Assembly (NCBI GenBank): GCA_964629975.1
Contig: CAZVUN010000034.1
Span: forward strand, 1 to 22,952
Direction of reading: 5' to 3'
Source: G020354085 sp964629975
GTDB lineage: Bacteria > Pseudomonadota > Gammaproteobacteria > Acidiferrobacterales > Sulfurifustaceae
Length of the DNA stretch: 22,952 bases
Numbering within the stretch: position 1 is the first letter of the stretch; every line of letters begins with the position of its first letter. Under the pieces are notes generated by a model. That model was not told where the DNA came from. It made no database searches and was given only the letters and a program-made list of their open reading frames with translations. Positions 6,352-15,124 of the stretch are shown piece after piece. The position numbers and the translations under genes are program-made.

Positions 6352-9316
6352 CGTTTGTATCCTCCCTCTGTGCCGCTTCCGCTTCGCTGCGACGATGGTC
6401 CGCCAGTCTCAGAATCGCCTCCAGCCATGCCAGCCCCCACCAGCCATAATGGCGAACGAGACGCCAGAATCGGTCCGCAACGCCAGAATCGAGCCGCTCC
6501 ATGCCTGTGTCGCTGGAATGAACCAGTGTTTGCCCTTGAAATTCCAGTTTTACGTCCAGTGGCTTGTCATCAAACACCACGGGCGCGAAGGGACGGCAAT
6601 AGCCGTGATGACTGGCGACGAGATGCAGCACGAAATCTCTGAGCATCTCGTCGTTAGGAAGCAGCCTAGCGGCGTTTTCGACGAGTCGGACCGACAGTAG
6701 TTCATGTCGGCCACCCTCCGGGTAACCAGCCGCTTTTAGTGCACGCTCGTACGCAGTGCGGCCTTGCGGAATGTCATTGGATTTCGCAAGCAAGACTTCT
6801 TCCGCCCATGGGTTTCCGTTGCGCAGTAGTGTCTGAAAACGCGGGTCGGCCTTGCCGAGGTCGTGCAGCAAACCCGCTCGCTCGATTGCATCGACCAACG
6901 GTTTGGGCAGCCCACAGCCGGCGGCAAAGCGCTTCGCGTACGCAGCGACCCCGGGTAGGTGCTCAAGCAGGGGAACACGCACGGTGCCCGATGCCGCGGC
7001 ATCGTCTTCGTCGCTGAACTGATCCATAGCCTCGTGAACAGCGGGCAGGCGCCGGCTGCCTTGGACAATCAGGCCAACAAGCGGGTGCAACTTGATGCCG
7101 CGGCGCAGGCGCCGGTCCGTAGCGAGAGCGGAGGCGATTTCACGCAGCCAAGCTGGGGCGTGCTCGTCTTCTCCAGCAGACTTCAAAGCATCGGTCAGTT
7201 CGTCGACGAGCCCGTCAGGATCTTCTTCATAGCGGGCCTGGGCGTCGTTCGCCAGCTCCAACAGGCGAGTTCTTGTGGCACACTCAGGCCAGTGGGCAAT
7301 AACCGCCGGATGCAAGCGTAACTGCGCGATGGCGCGGGTTTGACGATGTGCACGGTCACCCCAATCCAGCGTTGGAACGACACCAAGTTCATGAGGTATA
7401 TCGCCGAGACTTTCCCATCCCCCCGTCTGGGCTGGTATCACGAATATATCGCCCGGTCGGATCGTCTTTGGATCAGCGGTCACCTCGATTTCTTTACGTC
7501 CCCGCCAGCGCAAGACGCGCCTTGCCTCAGCATGTACCTCCGCGTGCGAGTCGGTCCCGCTGTCCGCTGACGCCTCCACGTCTGCGGTGTCATCATCGCC
7601 CTCTTCTCCCGACATCCAGCGCTTGAATATCCCTATTGGAACTGGCATGCACTCCGCTGCAGCGGGCGGACAGAATGTAAGCGCGTCTTTGGAGGCAGCC
7701 TCCGCGTCCGGAGTCCGCAGATCGATATCCGCACGCCAACACACCTGTACGTCGGCCGCGCCCCGCTCGGGGCCTCGAAGAAAGAGCGCAACATCCGGCG
7801 TTGGTTCCGGCTCGGGCGAAGTCTGGGCCCAGCAATCGACGTGGGCCGGCAACATCACCGGGGCGTTGACCGACGGCGCGTTCAACTCTGCGAGCGCGTC
7901 GCCCATGGGCAGACGCTTATCGAGGGCGCTGATGCCGAAATTGATCTCGCCGTTTCCGTTCACCTCTCCCTTGAGCCAAACCCACGTCTTTGCGAGTGCC
8001 GCCCCATAGACCGGGTCGTCCTCACTGTTCTCAGTCTGGTCAGCGCGAATCAGGACAGCGGCTCGTGCCTGGATAGGCCGCCCTATGCGATTGAGCCGCC
8101 CGAACCGCTGCCGCAGCGCGTCCAAGCTCGCGCACTCGGTAACCAGGGCGTCGAAATCGAGATCGGCACCGACCTCCAGCGTCTGTGTTGCCACGACAAA
8201 GACGGGTTCAACCAGCTCACGCCCGGCAGATCCATTGGATGCCAGCGGCTTGAGCCGTTCATTGACCGTGTCGTCTTTATCGATAGGACGCATGCGCCCG
8301 GTCAAGAGTACAGCGCGCGCGCCATGCTTGCCGGCAAGAAGTCCGTACGTTTTCCGCGCGGTAGCGACGCGGTTCACAAAGATGACGATCGCCTTGCGCC
8401 CATCATCAGCCAGGTCCTCGGCAGCTTCTACCAGCGCCTCGGCCAGCTCGCTGGTTGCATTCTTGCCCTTGGCCTTTCCGACAACACTCAATACTGTCGG
8501 CTTGCTCGCCAACTGGCGCTTACCCAAAGGGTGTCTTGGATCGGACGGCTCGTCGGATTCGTCTCGAAAAACATCTTCGAGTCCCGCCGGTGGAGTCGCT
8601 GACATCACAACCGGGTAGAAGCGTGTCGACAACGGTTCCGTCGCCCAGTTTCGATATCGCGCGACCGCCTGCAAGGTTTGCAGGAAAGGCTGCGCACAAT
8701 GGGCCTCATCCAGCAGGATCAGGCTGTCGTTGCCCACGAGCCCGGCGTACACCGGCCACATGCCGGGTCCGCGCCCATAGGCCCGGAACAAGAGTCTCGA
8801 CCCGAGCTGATCCACGGTGGAGGCGACGACAGTCGGCTGCAATGGCGAGCGCGCCCACGCCTCGGAACGGTACATGCCTCCACGCAATTCGAAAACCGCC
8901 AGCGGCTCTTCACCGACCGTGCCCTCCGGCCCGCCTCTGGCCAGCAGGCGCAAGCGATCCGCGACTTTTTTCAGGATACCGCTTTTCGCGGCACTAAGTT
9001 TCGCGGCAAGAATACGGGCGCGCGCGTAGGCCTCGTCCACAATGATGCGTCGATCCACGACAAAGAAAATCCGGCGCGCTGCGGTGAGTGCCTTGCCGGA
9101 CTGGAGGCGCTCGGCTTGCGCCGCCAGCGCAAAGACTGCGATGTCGATACACGCGGTCTTGCCAGACGCAGTAGGCAAGGCGATGGCATCAGGCCAGGGC
9201 TTGTCGGCATCGGTAACAACGCGCTTGGCCAGCTCACGCTGCCACGAAAACGCGATCTTATCCTCCCAAAGCGTCGTGAAAAATTCATCGAAGTGGTCGG
9301 CTGTGAGTTCATTCAT
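6338..9316 (-). CDS. cas3: CRISPR-associated helicase-nuclease Cas3 (C-terminal HD)
   Basis: The chosen ATG (9316) overlaps the csb2 stop by 8 bp and gives 992 residues. The longer frame from 9553 only reads through csb2. Superfamily-2 helicase motifs come first: Walker A PTASGKT (48-54), DEAH with LLDEAH (201-206), SAT (239-241) and motif VI QRFGRLNRIGR (403-413). The HD nuclease follows at the C-terminus: His786, His818-Asp819 (LLHDLGK), His871 (GGRHELLS), His903-His904 (ASHHGY) and Asp973. This helicase-then-HD order is the reverse of most type I systems and is characteristic of type I-G/I-U Cas3. It unwinds and degrades the target DNA after effector binding. A low-complexity acidic stretch (571-590) probably links domains. 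All catalytic motifs look intact. Confidence 0.97.
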   Translation of the reverse strand: MNELTADHFDEFFTTLWEDKIAFSWQRELAKRVVTDADKPWPDAIALPTASGKTACIDIAVFALAAQAERLQSGKALTAARRIFFVVDRRIIVDEAYARARILAAKLSAAKSGILKKVADRLRLLARGGPEGTVGEEPLAVFELRGGMYRSEAWARSPLQPTVVASTVDQLGSRLLFRAYGRGPGMWPVYAGLVGNDSLILLDEAHCAQPFLQTLQAVARYRNWATEPLSTRFYPVVMSATPPAGLEDVFRDESDEPSDPRHPLGKRQLASKPTVLSVVGKAKGKNATSELAEALVEAAEDLADDGRKAIVIFVNRVATARKTYGLLAGKHGARAVLLTGRMRPIDKDDTVNERLKPLASNGSAGRELVEPVFVVATQTLEVGADLDFDALVTECASLDALRQRFGRLNRIGRPIQARAAVLIRADQTENSEDDPVYGAALAKTWVWLKGEVNGNGEINFGISALDKRLPMGDALAELNAPSVNAPVMLPAHVDCWAQTSPEPEPTPDVALFLRGPERGAADVQVCWRADIDLRTPDAEAASKDALTFCPPAAAECMPVPIGIFKRWMSGEEGDDDTADVEASADSGTDSHAEVHAEARRVLRWRGRKEIEVTADPKTIRPGDIFVIPAQTGGWESLGDIPHELGVVPTLDWGDRAHRQTRAIAQLRLHPAVIAHWPECATRTRLLELANDAQARYEEDPDGLVDELTDALKSAGEDEHAPAWLREIASALATDRRLRRGIKLHPLVGLIVQGSRRLPAVHEAMDQFSDEDDAAASGTVRVPLLEHLPGVAAYAKRFAAGCGLPKPLVDAIERAGLLHDLGKADPRFQTLLRNGNPWAEEVLLAKSNDIPQGRTAYERALKAAGYPEGGRHELLSVRLVENAARLLPNDEMLRDFVLHLVASHHGYCRPFAPVVFDDKPLDVKLEFQGQTLVHSSDTGMERLDSGVADRFWRLVRHYGWWGLAWLEAILRLADHRRSEAEAAQREDTNDASD

Positions 9317-10898
9317 GGCCGGTGCCCTTGTCCATCGGCCGGCACAGCCCGTAGCCTCGGAAACGACCCGCACCGACGACGACGGGTCCGGCCACTTCCG
9401 TCTCGAACACAATGACGGCGTGGCTGTGATGCATACGTCCGCCATCCTTCTTGCGGGTGAGGTAGGGGAACTCGCGGGCATGAGGAACGCCCTCGACCAA
9501 TGAGACCGGGTGCAACAGCACTTCTCTGGGTCGAGGCAAACCGATACGCTCACAGGCGTCCTTCACAGTCTCAGCGGCACGTTCCCATTTGTCTTTTCCA
9601 TCGAAATGCCGATCCAGCACGACCGGCGTAACGCTCGCCCATGTACGCGAGGGCCGCGTCCAGACTTCCGCCCGAAGACTTGTCGGTGGCGTTTCGCGCG
9701 TATCGAGCTGGACGCCACATTCAAGCCAATGACCGGCGAACAGTTTGTTGCGCCGGGCCAATCCGTGCTCGTCGTGCAGCAACGGCCCGAGACAATGAGC
9801 CGCCTGGAACGGGTCGATCCCTCTTGGCAATGCCAATGCCAGACCCATCACCCGGCCGTCCGCGTGCTCGTGACCCGCGAAAGGCAGGGGCAACAGTGCC
9901 AAATGCGGATCGGCGGATGGTTTGCCATCCGGCGTGTGACCGGATATCCATTCGGGAATCGGATCGGGGCACGCCGCCAGGATCGCACCGCGCAATGTCT
10001 CGGTGAGTTTTAGTGTCGCCGGCAAGGACAATCGCTTTCCGGCCAACGCCAGTACGATCAAGCGGGGATCGAACACACTACCGACTGCTTCGGGTTCGGG
10101 CGACTTCAGCGGACGATCGTAACCCTGCCAATAACCCGGCTCTGGGCGCAAGCTGACGGGCTGCCTGCCTTTAAAACGCTCCTCCATCTCCTCTTGCAGT
10201 TTCTTTTTGTCCTTGCCTTTCGCCTCGCCGATTCGCGCCTGAAGATCGGCATAGGCGACGACATTGTCGCGGTTGTATCGTGTCTTCAGATACTGGAGCC
10301 GTTCCGGTCCGAACACGCGTAGACGATGAACTGTCTGGCCATCCCTGGGAACCCAGTTCGGTGCCGGTGGTGCATCTTCCAGCCACATCTGCACGAAAGA
10401 AGCTGGATGACCAATGTGAGTCACTTTGCGCGCCAGTCGTTCCAGTGCACTACGACGTAATCCGGAATCAGCATCAGGCCAGACGAGAAATACAACCGGC
10501 TCCTGCGGGACGGCCACGGGAAAGCGACGGGGTTGGCGAGGTCGGTGCTCAGGGATCAGCGCCAAACCCGCGTCTTTGAGCTTACCAAGCTCCACCGTGT
10601 CGGGAAGTTTGCGTCCACGCTGGCTATCGTTTACCGGAACGTAGCTCACGGTCGGCCGATCCTCATTCAACGCGGTACGAAAGGACGCATCCGAAGCGAA
10701 GATTGCCGGTGGTTCCAACGTCTCCAGCCAGCGCAACGCGTTGCCTTCATCGGGTTCCTCGTCCGTCTCGAACCACGCAGCGGCGAGCGCCATGAATACC
10801 CGGTCCGGGTGCGGCGGCCATTCGGCACGCTCCTTTTTTGCACCGTCAGCGGCAGCCATCGCCCAGCCGTTCAAGTAGCGGATACCGAGGGCAAGCAT
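9309..10898 (-). CDS. csb2: Csb2, Cas5-Cas6 fusion of type I-G (GSU0054 family)
   Basis: This protein has 529 residues from the ATG at 10898, which forms a TGATG overlap with the csb1 stop. A GGAGG lies 7 bp before it; a GTG one codon earlier is an alternative. The N-terminus reads LALGIRYLNGWAMAA then WPPHPDRVFMALAAAWFE, typical of the Csb2 family (RAMP, Cas5-like). The C-terminal half, with WASVTPVVLDRHFDGK, RMHHSHAVIVFETEV and a glycine-rich loop GAGRFRGYG near 509-517, looks like a Cas6 domain. In type I-G this protein both processes pre-crRNA at the repeat stem and caps the 5' end of the crRNA in the effector. The His-rich HHSH could contribute to catalysis, but that is a guess. Confidence 0.93.
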   Translation of the reverse strand: MLALGIRYLNGWAMAAADGAKKERAEWPPHPDRVFMALAAAWFETDEEPDEGNALRWLETLEPPAIFASDASFRTALNEDRPTVSYVPVNDSQRGRKLPDTVELGKLKDAGLALIPEHRPRQPRRFPVAVPQEPVVFLVWPDADSGLRRSALERLARKVTHIGHPASFVQMWLEDAPPAPNWVPRDGQTVHRLRVFGPERLQYLKTRYNRDNVVAYADLQARIGEAKGKDKKKLQEEMEERFKGRQPVSLRPEPGYWQGYDRPLKSPEPEAVGSVFDPRLIVLALAGKRLSLPATLKLTETLRGAILAACPDPIPEWISGHTPDGKPSADPHLALLPLPFAGHEHADGRVMGLALALPRGIDPFQAAHCLGPLLHDEHGLARRNKLFAGHWLECGVQLDTRETPPTSLRAEVWTRPSRTWASVTPVVLDRHFDGKDKWERAAETVKDACERIGLPRPREVLLHPVSLVEGVPHAREFPYLTRKKDGGRMHHSHAVIVFETEVAGPVVVGAGRFRGYGLCRPMDKGTGHE

Positions 10899-12160
10899 CA
10901 CTCCCCCTCCGCGCCCTCAGCGCTGGCCAGTTCCTGGCTGCGCCGGACCAGCTCGATGAGCTCATCCGATGGCGTCAGTTCGATCTCGCCCTCCCAAGGA
11001 AGTTTCGCGCTCCTCGCTTCTTCGATTGCGGTATTCAGCAGGTCCACCGCTTGATCGGGCGTAAGCGAAAACTGCTTCGGGGTCGCCCCAGGCACGTCGA
11101 GCAATTCCCAAACAGGCTGCTGCTGCGGAAACAGTTGGCAACGGGAACGCAAGTCGCCGTCACCTCGCGCCAACGTCGCGGCGGCTATGCCTAGGGCCGC
11201 CAGCGTGGTACGACCTACGTTATCGACGGTAGCATCCGAGCTGGCTGATCCGTTCATCGGGAATCGCAGGCGACGGAGCGCAGCGAGTGACAACACAGTG
11301 GTTTGTACGGCCTTGTTGATTGTAAAGCCGCCAGCAGTTATGCCGGGCGTCACATTCCCATGATTTAGAAGAGATGGCCGGCCTTTTTCGGGAATGTCGC
11401 TGTCGGACTTGTTATCAAAGGGTACCAGCTTCCCTTTGTTCAAACCGAACAGTGCTGGCTTGCCACCCACTTTCACAGCCTTATCCGGGTCAAGTGTCCA
11501 ACCACCGTCTTTAGTCCGAAATACCGGTCCCGACCGCTTTTCAACACCTGCTGGATCAATTCGGCTGCTCGTCTTAACACCTGCCATTGCGCCGTAACCC
11601 ACTATCTCCGACACCAATGCCCGCTGAAACTTGACCCCTAACCCGCCACGCGGCCCCGCGGAATCCCACAAGCCAAATACCAGGGCCGTCGGGCAAAGCC
11701 CAAAGAGTCCGGTTGCGTTGCGAACGTCGCTGGTGTCGAGAATCTTGCCCTTGTCCGATTGCCGGAACATCACGCCATTGAGCATGCTGTCCCGGAAGAT
11801 AGCGTCAGCAGCACGATGCGGTGCGTCGAGACTGGTGACGGAAAATTTCTTTTTCAAGGACTCATGATCGAACTTCGCCACCAGCAGCGGAAGCTGCTTT
11901 AGCTTCTTGGCACGGTAAGCCTCCAACAAGGCTAGCTCCATGCGGTTGGCCTGGGACTGTACGGAATCGAGCAGCACGCAATCGACGGGCTGACCGTCGA
12001 TCATCCGCGTCTCCACGGCATACTTGCCGCCTTCGTAAGTTGGTGGAAATACTTTGTCGCCGGCGCCTCCCGCGGGCTGATAGCCCGTTACACATCGAAA
12101 TGCCGCCGCGTGTCCCGATACCGCATCCTTCAGGTCTTTCAACGTCAGTTCTTCAGTCAT
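10898..12160 (-). CDS. csb1: Csb1, Cas7 backbone subunit of type I-G (GSU0053 family)
   Basis: The 420-residue product has the family signatures GDKVFPPTYEGG (34-45) and LLDSVQSQANRMELALLE (63-80). Csb1 is the Cas7 homologue that polymerises along the crRNA spacer to form the type I-G effector filament. The ATG is preceded by GGAGG with about 6 bp spacing. The gene begins 24 bp after the SWIM-protein stop and ends overlapping csb2. The length fits the family, and nothing indicates damage. Confidence 0.95.
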   Translation of the reverse strand: MTEELTLKDLKDAVSGHAAAFRCVTGYQPAGGAGDKVFPPTYEGGKYAVETRMIDGQPVDCVLLDSVQSQANRMELALLEAYRAKKLKQLPLLVAKFDHESLKKKFSVTSLDAPHRAADAIFRDSMLNGVMFRQSDKGKILDTSDVRNATGLFGLCPTALVFGLWDSAGPRGGLGVKFQRALVSEIVGYGAMAGVKTSSRIDPAGVEKRSGPVFRTKDGGWTLDPDKAVKVGGKPALFGLNKGKLVPFDNKSDSDIPEKGRPSLLNHGNVTPGITAGGFTINKAVQTTVLSLAALRRLRFPMNGSASSDATVDNVGRTTLAALGIAAATLARGDGDLRSRCQLFPQQQPVWELLDVPGATPKQFSLTPDQAVDLLNTAIEEARSAKLPWEGEIELTPSDELIELVRRSQELASAEGAEGE

Positions 12161-12184
12161 CTTGCCCTCCAGGCAGTGTCCTCG

Positions 12185-14029
12185 TTAAGTGATGTACTGT
12201 GCCAGCCGCTGCATGAAATTGCGCTTGGCCTTGTGGCGCGTGCGCACCGTGTCCAGCCAGGCGGTGAAGTCCTGATCCTGCCCGGCGCGGCGCATGAGCC
12301 GGCGGATCTTGCCGACGAGCGCCGCGGCTTCGTCGTAGGCGCGGTTGTCCTTGCGCGCGACGATGCCATCGAGCCGGGCGCGGTAGATGTCGGCCGCTTC
12401 GGCGGGATGATTCTTTTCGCGCGCCTTGGCGAGGGCGAACCAGAGCGTCTCGGTGCAGCCGTGGGCGCGGGCCTCGGCGAGCGCGGCGTCGCTGTCGCCT
12501 TCCCAGAGAAAAATCTCGACCAACAGCGAAGGGGCGTGCGGCCTCCGCGCCGCGCGGTGGTGGTCGCGTTTGTCGGCGTTCAGGAAATCCGCGCGAAGCC
12601 AGGCGAGCGCCCGGGCGCGCCAGGCGTCCCAGGCTGTGGCACGGTCGGCGCAGGTCTTGAGGTGTTGATACGACGCGAGCCCGGGATGGCGCTGGAATTC
12701 CTCCCAGGCGAGCGCTATGGCCTCGTCGTGCCGGCCGCGGCGGCCGTATTCGGCGGCAAGAAATTCGATCAGCCTTGAATCCGGCCGCTCGGGGAAGACC
12801 TTGCGGCCGCGCTCGGCCCAGGCGAGCGCTTCGTCGCGGCGGCCGGCTTCCACCAGAAGCTCGGCGATTTCGAGAAAATGATACGGGCTCGTAAGATCGC
12901 GGCTCTTGATCGCGACGAGCGCGTCCACGTCGCCGGCCTGTCGCGCCAGCGACTCCATGATGGCCGTAATGCGGTAATACGACGGGCCGTCGCGCTCGCC
13001 GCCGGCCGGCCCGCGCGCCGGGACCTTGCTCCATTCCTTTTCGGCCAGCGCGCGGAAGGTCCGAAGGCCCGCCTCGCCGAGCAGCGGCGCGTAGTCCTCG
13101 AAGGCGAGCAGGCCCCAGTCGTCCATCATCTGGAGCGCGAACAACTGCTTGCCGAAAGCGGTCGGCTCGGGCGGCGCCGCGCGGCAGGCCTTGAGATGCA
13201 GCGCGGCGAGCTCGCGCAGCAGCTCGCCGAACCCGCCGCCGGAATCATCCGTGCGCCCGTAGGTGGCGATGCCGCGCTTGAGCGCGTAGTGCGCGAGTTC
13301 GCCGGCCGCGGCGGCGTGTCCGTCTTCGATGAGACCGGCGATCAGCTCCACGGCCGGCGCGGCGCGCGCGATGAGCCGGCGCATGCCGTAGTAGTCCACG
13401 AACCCACTTATGCTGAGGGCTTTGCCGATCGTCTCCTTGAGGGCCTCGATATCGAGGTGCTGATTCGCGCCAGCCCGTGCGGCCTTCGCGTCCAGCCGGC
13501 TGCGCAGCGACGGGTCGTGCACCGCCTGCTCGAGGATTATTTCCGCAAGCCGCTCGCGCGGCGCCTTGGCCAGCCACGCCCGGATGCCGGCCAGGTCGTC
13601 ACGGCGAGACCGTGCGGGTGACGCGCCCTTCCGCCCCGCCAAAGCGCCATCGCTACGTCCCTCGGCTGTGGCATTCTGCTTCGCCCTACCTCCTCCGTCC
13701 GTGGAGTCGTGTAGCGCACCTCTCGCCTCGTTCCGATCGGCGAGCCAGGCCAGGCCCGCGGCCACGCCGTGCTTGCAGAAGACGCCGTCATCGCCGACCG
13801 GGCAGGTACAGGAATACCCGAGTTGCCCGTCCTGGTTCCAGAGCTGCACCGCGTATTCGTCGCCACCCACGACGCGCGCGTTGATGGTATCGTCGCTCAC
13901 CACGAGGTCGGTCACCGCGCCGGATTCGAAATACGCCGCGCCGCGGGCGAACGCGCGTTCGCCAGCCTGTGTGTGAAGCAGGGCTTTCGTGATCAACTGG
14001 TCCAGGCCGTGTTGTTTCGTGGATTTCAT
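12185..14029 (-). CDS. SWIM zinc-finger protein with DUF6880-like helical region
   Basis: The product has 614 residues. A SWIM motif CxCx8CxH is present at Cys74, Cys76, Cys85 and His87 (CTCPVGDDGVFCKHG). SWIM fingers bind zinc and mediate DNA or protein contacts. A charged, low-complexity linker follows at about 100-150. The segment LAGIRAWLAKAPRERLAEII with LEQAVHDPSLRSRL resembles DUF6880. The rest to the C-terminus is alpha-helical and Ala/Arg-rich with TPR-like repeats (AWERGRKVFPERP-type turns). No catalytic motif is seen. It sits 40 bp after the WYL gene and 24 bp before csb1, on the same strand, so it probably belongs to the cas operon. Its role in immunity is unknown; it could be a scaffold or regulator. 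Confidence 0.85.
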   Translation of the reverse strand: MKSTKQHGLDQLITKALLHTQAGERAFARGAAYFESGAVTDLVVSDDTINARVVGGDEYAVQLWNQDGQLGYSCTCPVGDDGVFCKHGVAAGLAWLADRNEARGALHDSTDGGGRAKQNATAEGRSDGALAGRKGASPARSRRDDLAGIRAWLAKAPRERLAEIILEQAVHDPSLRSRLDAKAARAGANQHLDIEALKETIGKALSISGFVDYYGMRRLIARAAPAVELIAGLIEDGHAAAAGELAHYALKRGIATYGRTDDSGGGFGELLRELAALHLKACRAAPPEPTAFGKQLFALQMMDDWGLLAFEDYAPLLGEAGLRTFRALAEKEWSKVPARGPAGGERDGPSYYRITAIMESLARQAGDVDALVAIKSRDLTSPYHFLEIAELLVEAGRRDEALAWAERGRKVFPERPDSRLIEFLAAEYGRRGRHDEAIALAWEEFQRHPGLASYQHLKTCADRATAWDAWRARALAWLRADFLNADKRDHHRAARRPHAPSLLVEIFLWEGDSDAALAEARAHGCTETLWFALAKAREKNHPAEAADIYRARLDGIVARKDNRAYDEAAALVGKIRRLMRRAGQDQDFTAWLDTVRTRHKAKRNFMQRLAQYIT

Positions 14030-14069
14030 GGTACGTGCGTCAGTGTCTCACCCGCTGAGCCTGTCGGCG

Positions 14070-15038
14070 TCATCGCCGGTATTGAGCAGCCGCGCGAAGA
14101 AGCTCGTCCAAGACCTTCTTGCGCAAGGATTCCGGCTCCAGGACCTCGACCTCGGCACCGTGTTTCAAGATGTCGAGGACGAGCTCGCGGTCGTCGGAGT
14201 AGGGAATTTCGAGGAAGTAGTGGCCATTCTCGAAGCGGCCTTTCTGCTGCGGGTGCCAGCGTTCTTCGGCCACCCAGCGGGCGCGTTCCGGGGAGAAACG
14301 CAATACGGCCTTGTGTTTCGGGCGGCCGGCGAAGATGCCATAGGCCGAGGCGAAGTGGGCGTCGAGCCGTCCCTCGGCGATGTCGCGCGCAGGTGCCTCG
14401 AGCGCCTGCGCCGCGAGCATCCTGTCGAGCGCGAACGTGCGCAAGGCGCGCTTGCCGTGATCCCAGGCGTCGAGGTACCAGTTATCCCGGTAATGCACGA
14501 GGCGCTGGGGCGAGACGATGCGCTCGGTTCGAACGTCCCGCTCGCGTCCGTGGTAGGTGATCCGAAGGCGCCGGCGCTGCAACAAGGCACCGGCGACGCG
14601 CTGGAAATGCTCCGGGGCGAGCCGCCGCGCGGCCATTTGCAGGATGCGAACCCGCTTGCCGATCTCGGCCCCGCCCGCGTGGCGGGAATCCAGTAGTCGC
14701 TCGATGCGCGCGCGCAAGGGCGCAAGCTCCCCGTCGAGCAGACCGGGCTGCAGTCGTGTAAGAAGCTGGTGGATCGCCAGCAGGGCGTGCAACTCCGAGG
14801 CGTTGAACCACAGGCCCGGCAGCTCGTACGGCCCGTCGGGGCGGTGCGCATAACGGTAACCGTTGCCGCGGCGGTCGTACTCGATCGGCGCACCGAGGTA
14901 ATCGCGCATCTCGCCAATCACGCGCGTGACGGTGGCACGCGAGCATTCAAGCTTTTCCTGCACGACTGCGCGCGGTACGGGGTAGCGCGCCTGGCGCAGA
15001 ATCTGGTGCAGACGGAACACGCGGTCGAAGAGGTCCAT
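14070..15038 (-). CDS. WYL-domain transcriptional regulator (YafY-like)
   Basis: The 322-residue product has an N-terminal winged helix-turn-helix (about 1-65), with the recognition region around ECSRATVTRVIGEMRDYLG (31-49). A middle WYL domain carries the literal triad in RDNWYLDAWD (Trp187-Tyr188-Leu189) and ALRTFALDRML. A C-terminal WCX-like part runs from about 225 to 322. WYL proteins sense nucleic-acid or nucleotide ligands and often control defence systems. The ATG is preceded by a purine-rich GGGGAGGGGGAG. It is the first gene of the minus-strand unit that continues through the SWIM gene into csb1-csb2-cas3, so it most likely autoregulates and controls the cas genes. Repressor versus activator cannot be decided from sequence. 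Confidence 0.93.
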   Translation of the reverse strand: MDLFDRVFRLHQILRQARYPVPRAVVQEKLECSRATVTRVIGEMRDYLGAPIEYDRRGNGYRYAHRPDGPYELPGLWFNASELHALLAIHQLLTRLQPGLLDGELAPLRARIERLLDSRHAGGAEIGKRVRILQMAARRLAPEHFQRVAGALLQRRRLRITYHGRERDVRTERIVSPQRLVHYRDNWYLDAWDHGKRALRTFALDRMLAAQALEAPARDIAEGRLDAHFASAYGIFAGRPKHKAVLRFSPERARWVAEERWHPQQKGRFENGHYFLEIPYSDDRELVLDILKHGAEVEVLEPESLRKKVLDELLRAAAQYRR

Positions 15039-15064
15039 CTCCCCCTCCCCTTGTTCTCCTTGCC

Positions 15065-15085
15065 ATTATACGGGCACTGTGTGCC
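15065..15085 (-). promoter_or_regulatory. Promoter of the WYL-SWIM-cas operon with operator-like palindrome
   Basis: On the minus strand a perfect TATAAT lies at 15065-15070, 26 bp before the WYL start codon. No good -35 hexamer is visible 16-18 bp upstream, which suggests activation or a weak basal promoter. An inverted repeat GGCAC-TGT-GTGCC at 15073-15085 lies directly upstream of the -10, inside the spacer. This is a position where a bound repressor would block RNA polymerase. The divergent lipoprotein gene starts 40 bp further on (15125), so the palindrome could affect both. Confidence 0.6.
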
Positions 15086-15124
15086 GCATTACGCGCGAGG
15101 TCCAGGGCCTGTAGACTTCGTGCG

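Noticed and set aside
9317..9553. Longer N-terminus for cas3 starting at 9553
   Set aside because: The extra 79 codons lie wholly inside csb2 in another frame and do not resemble Cas3; the ATG at 9316 gives the usual operon overlap.
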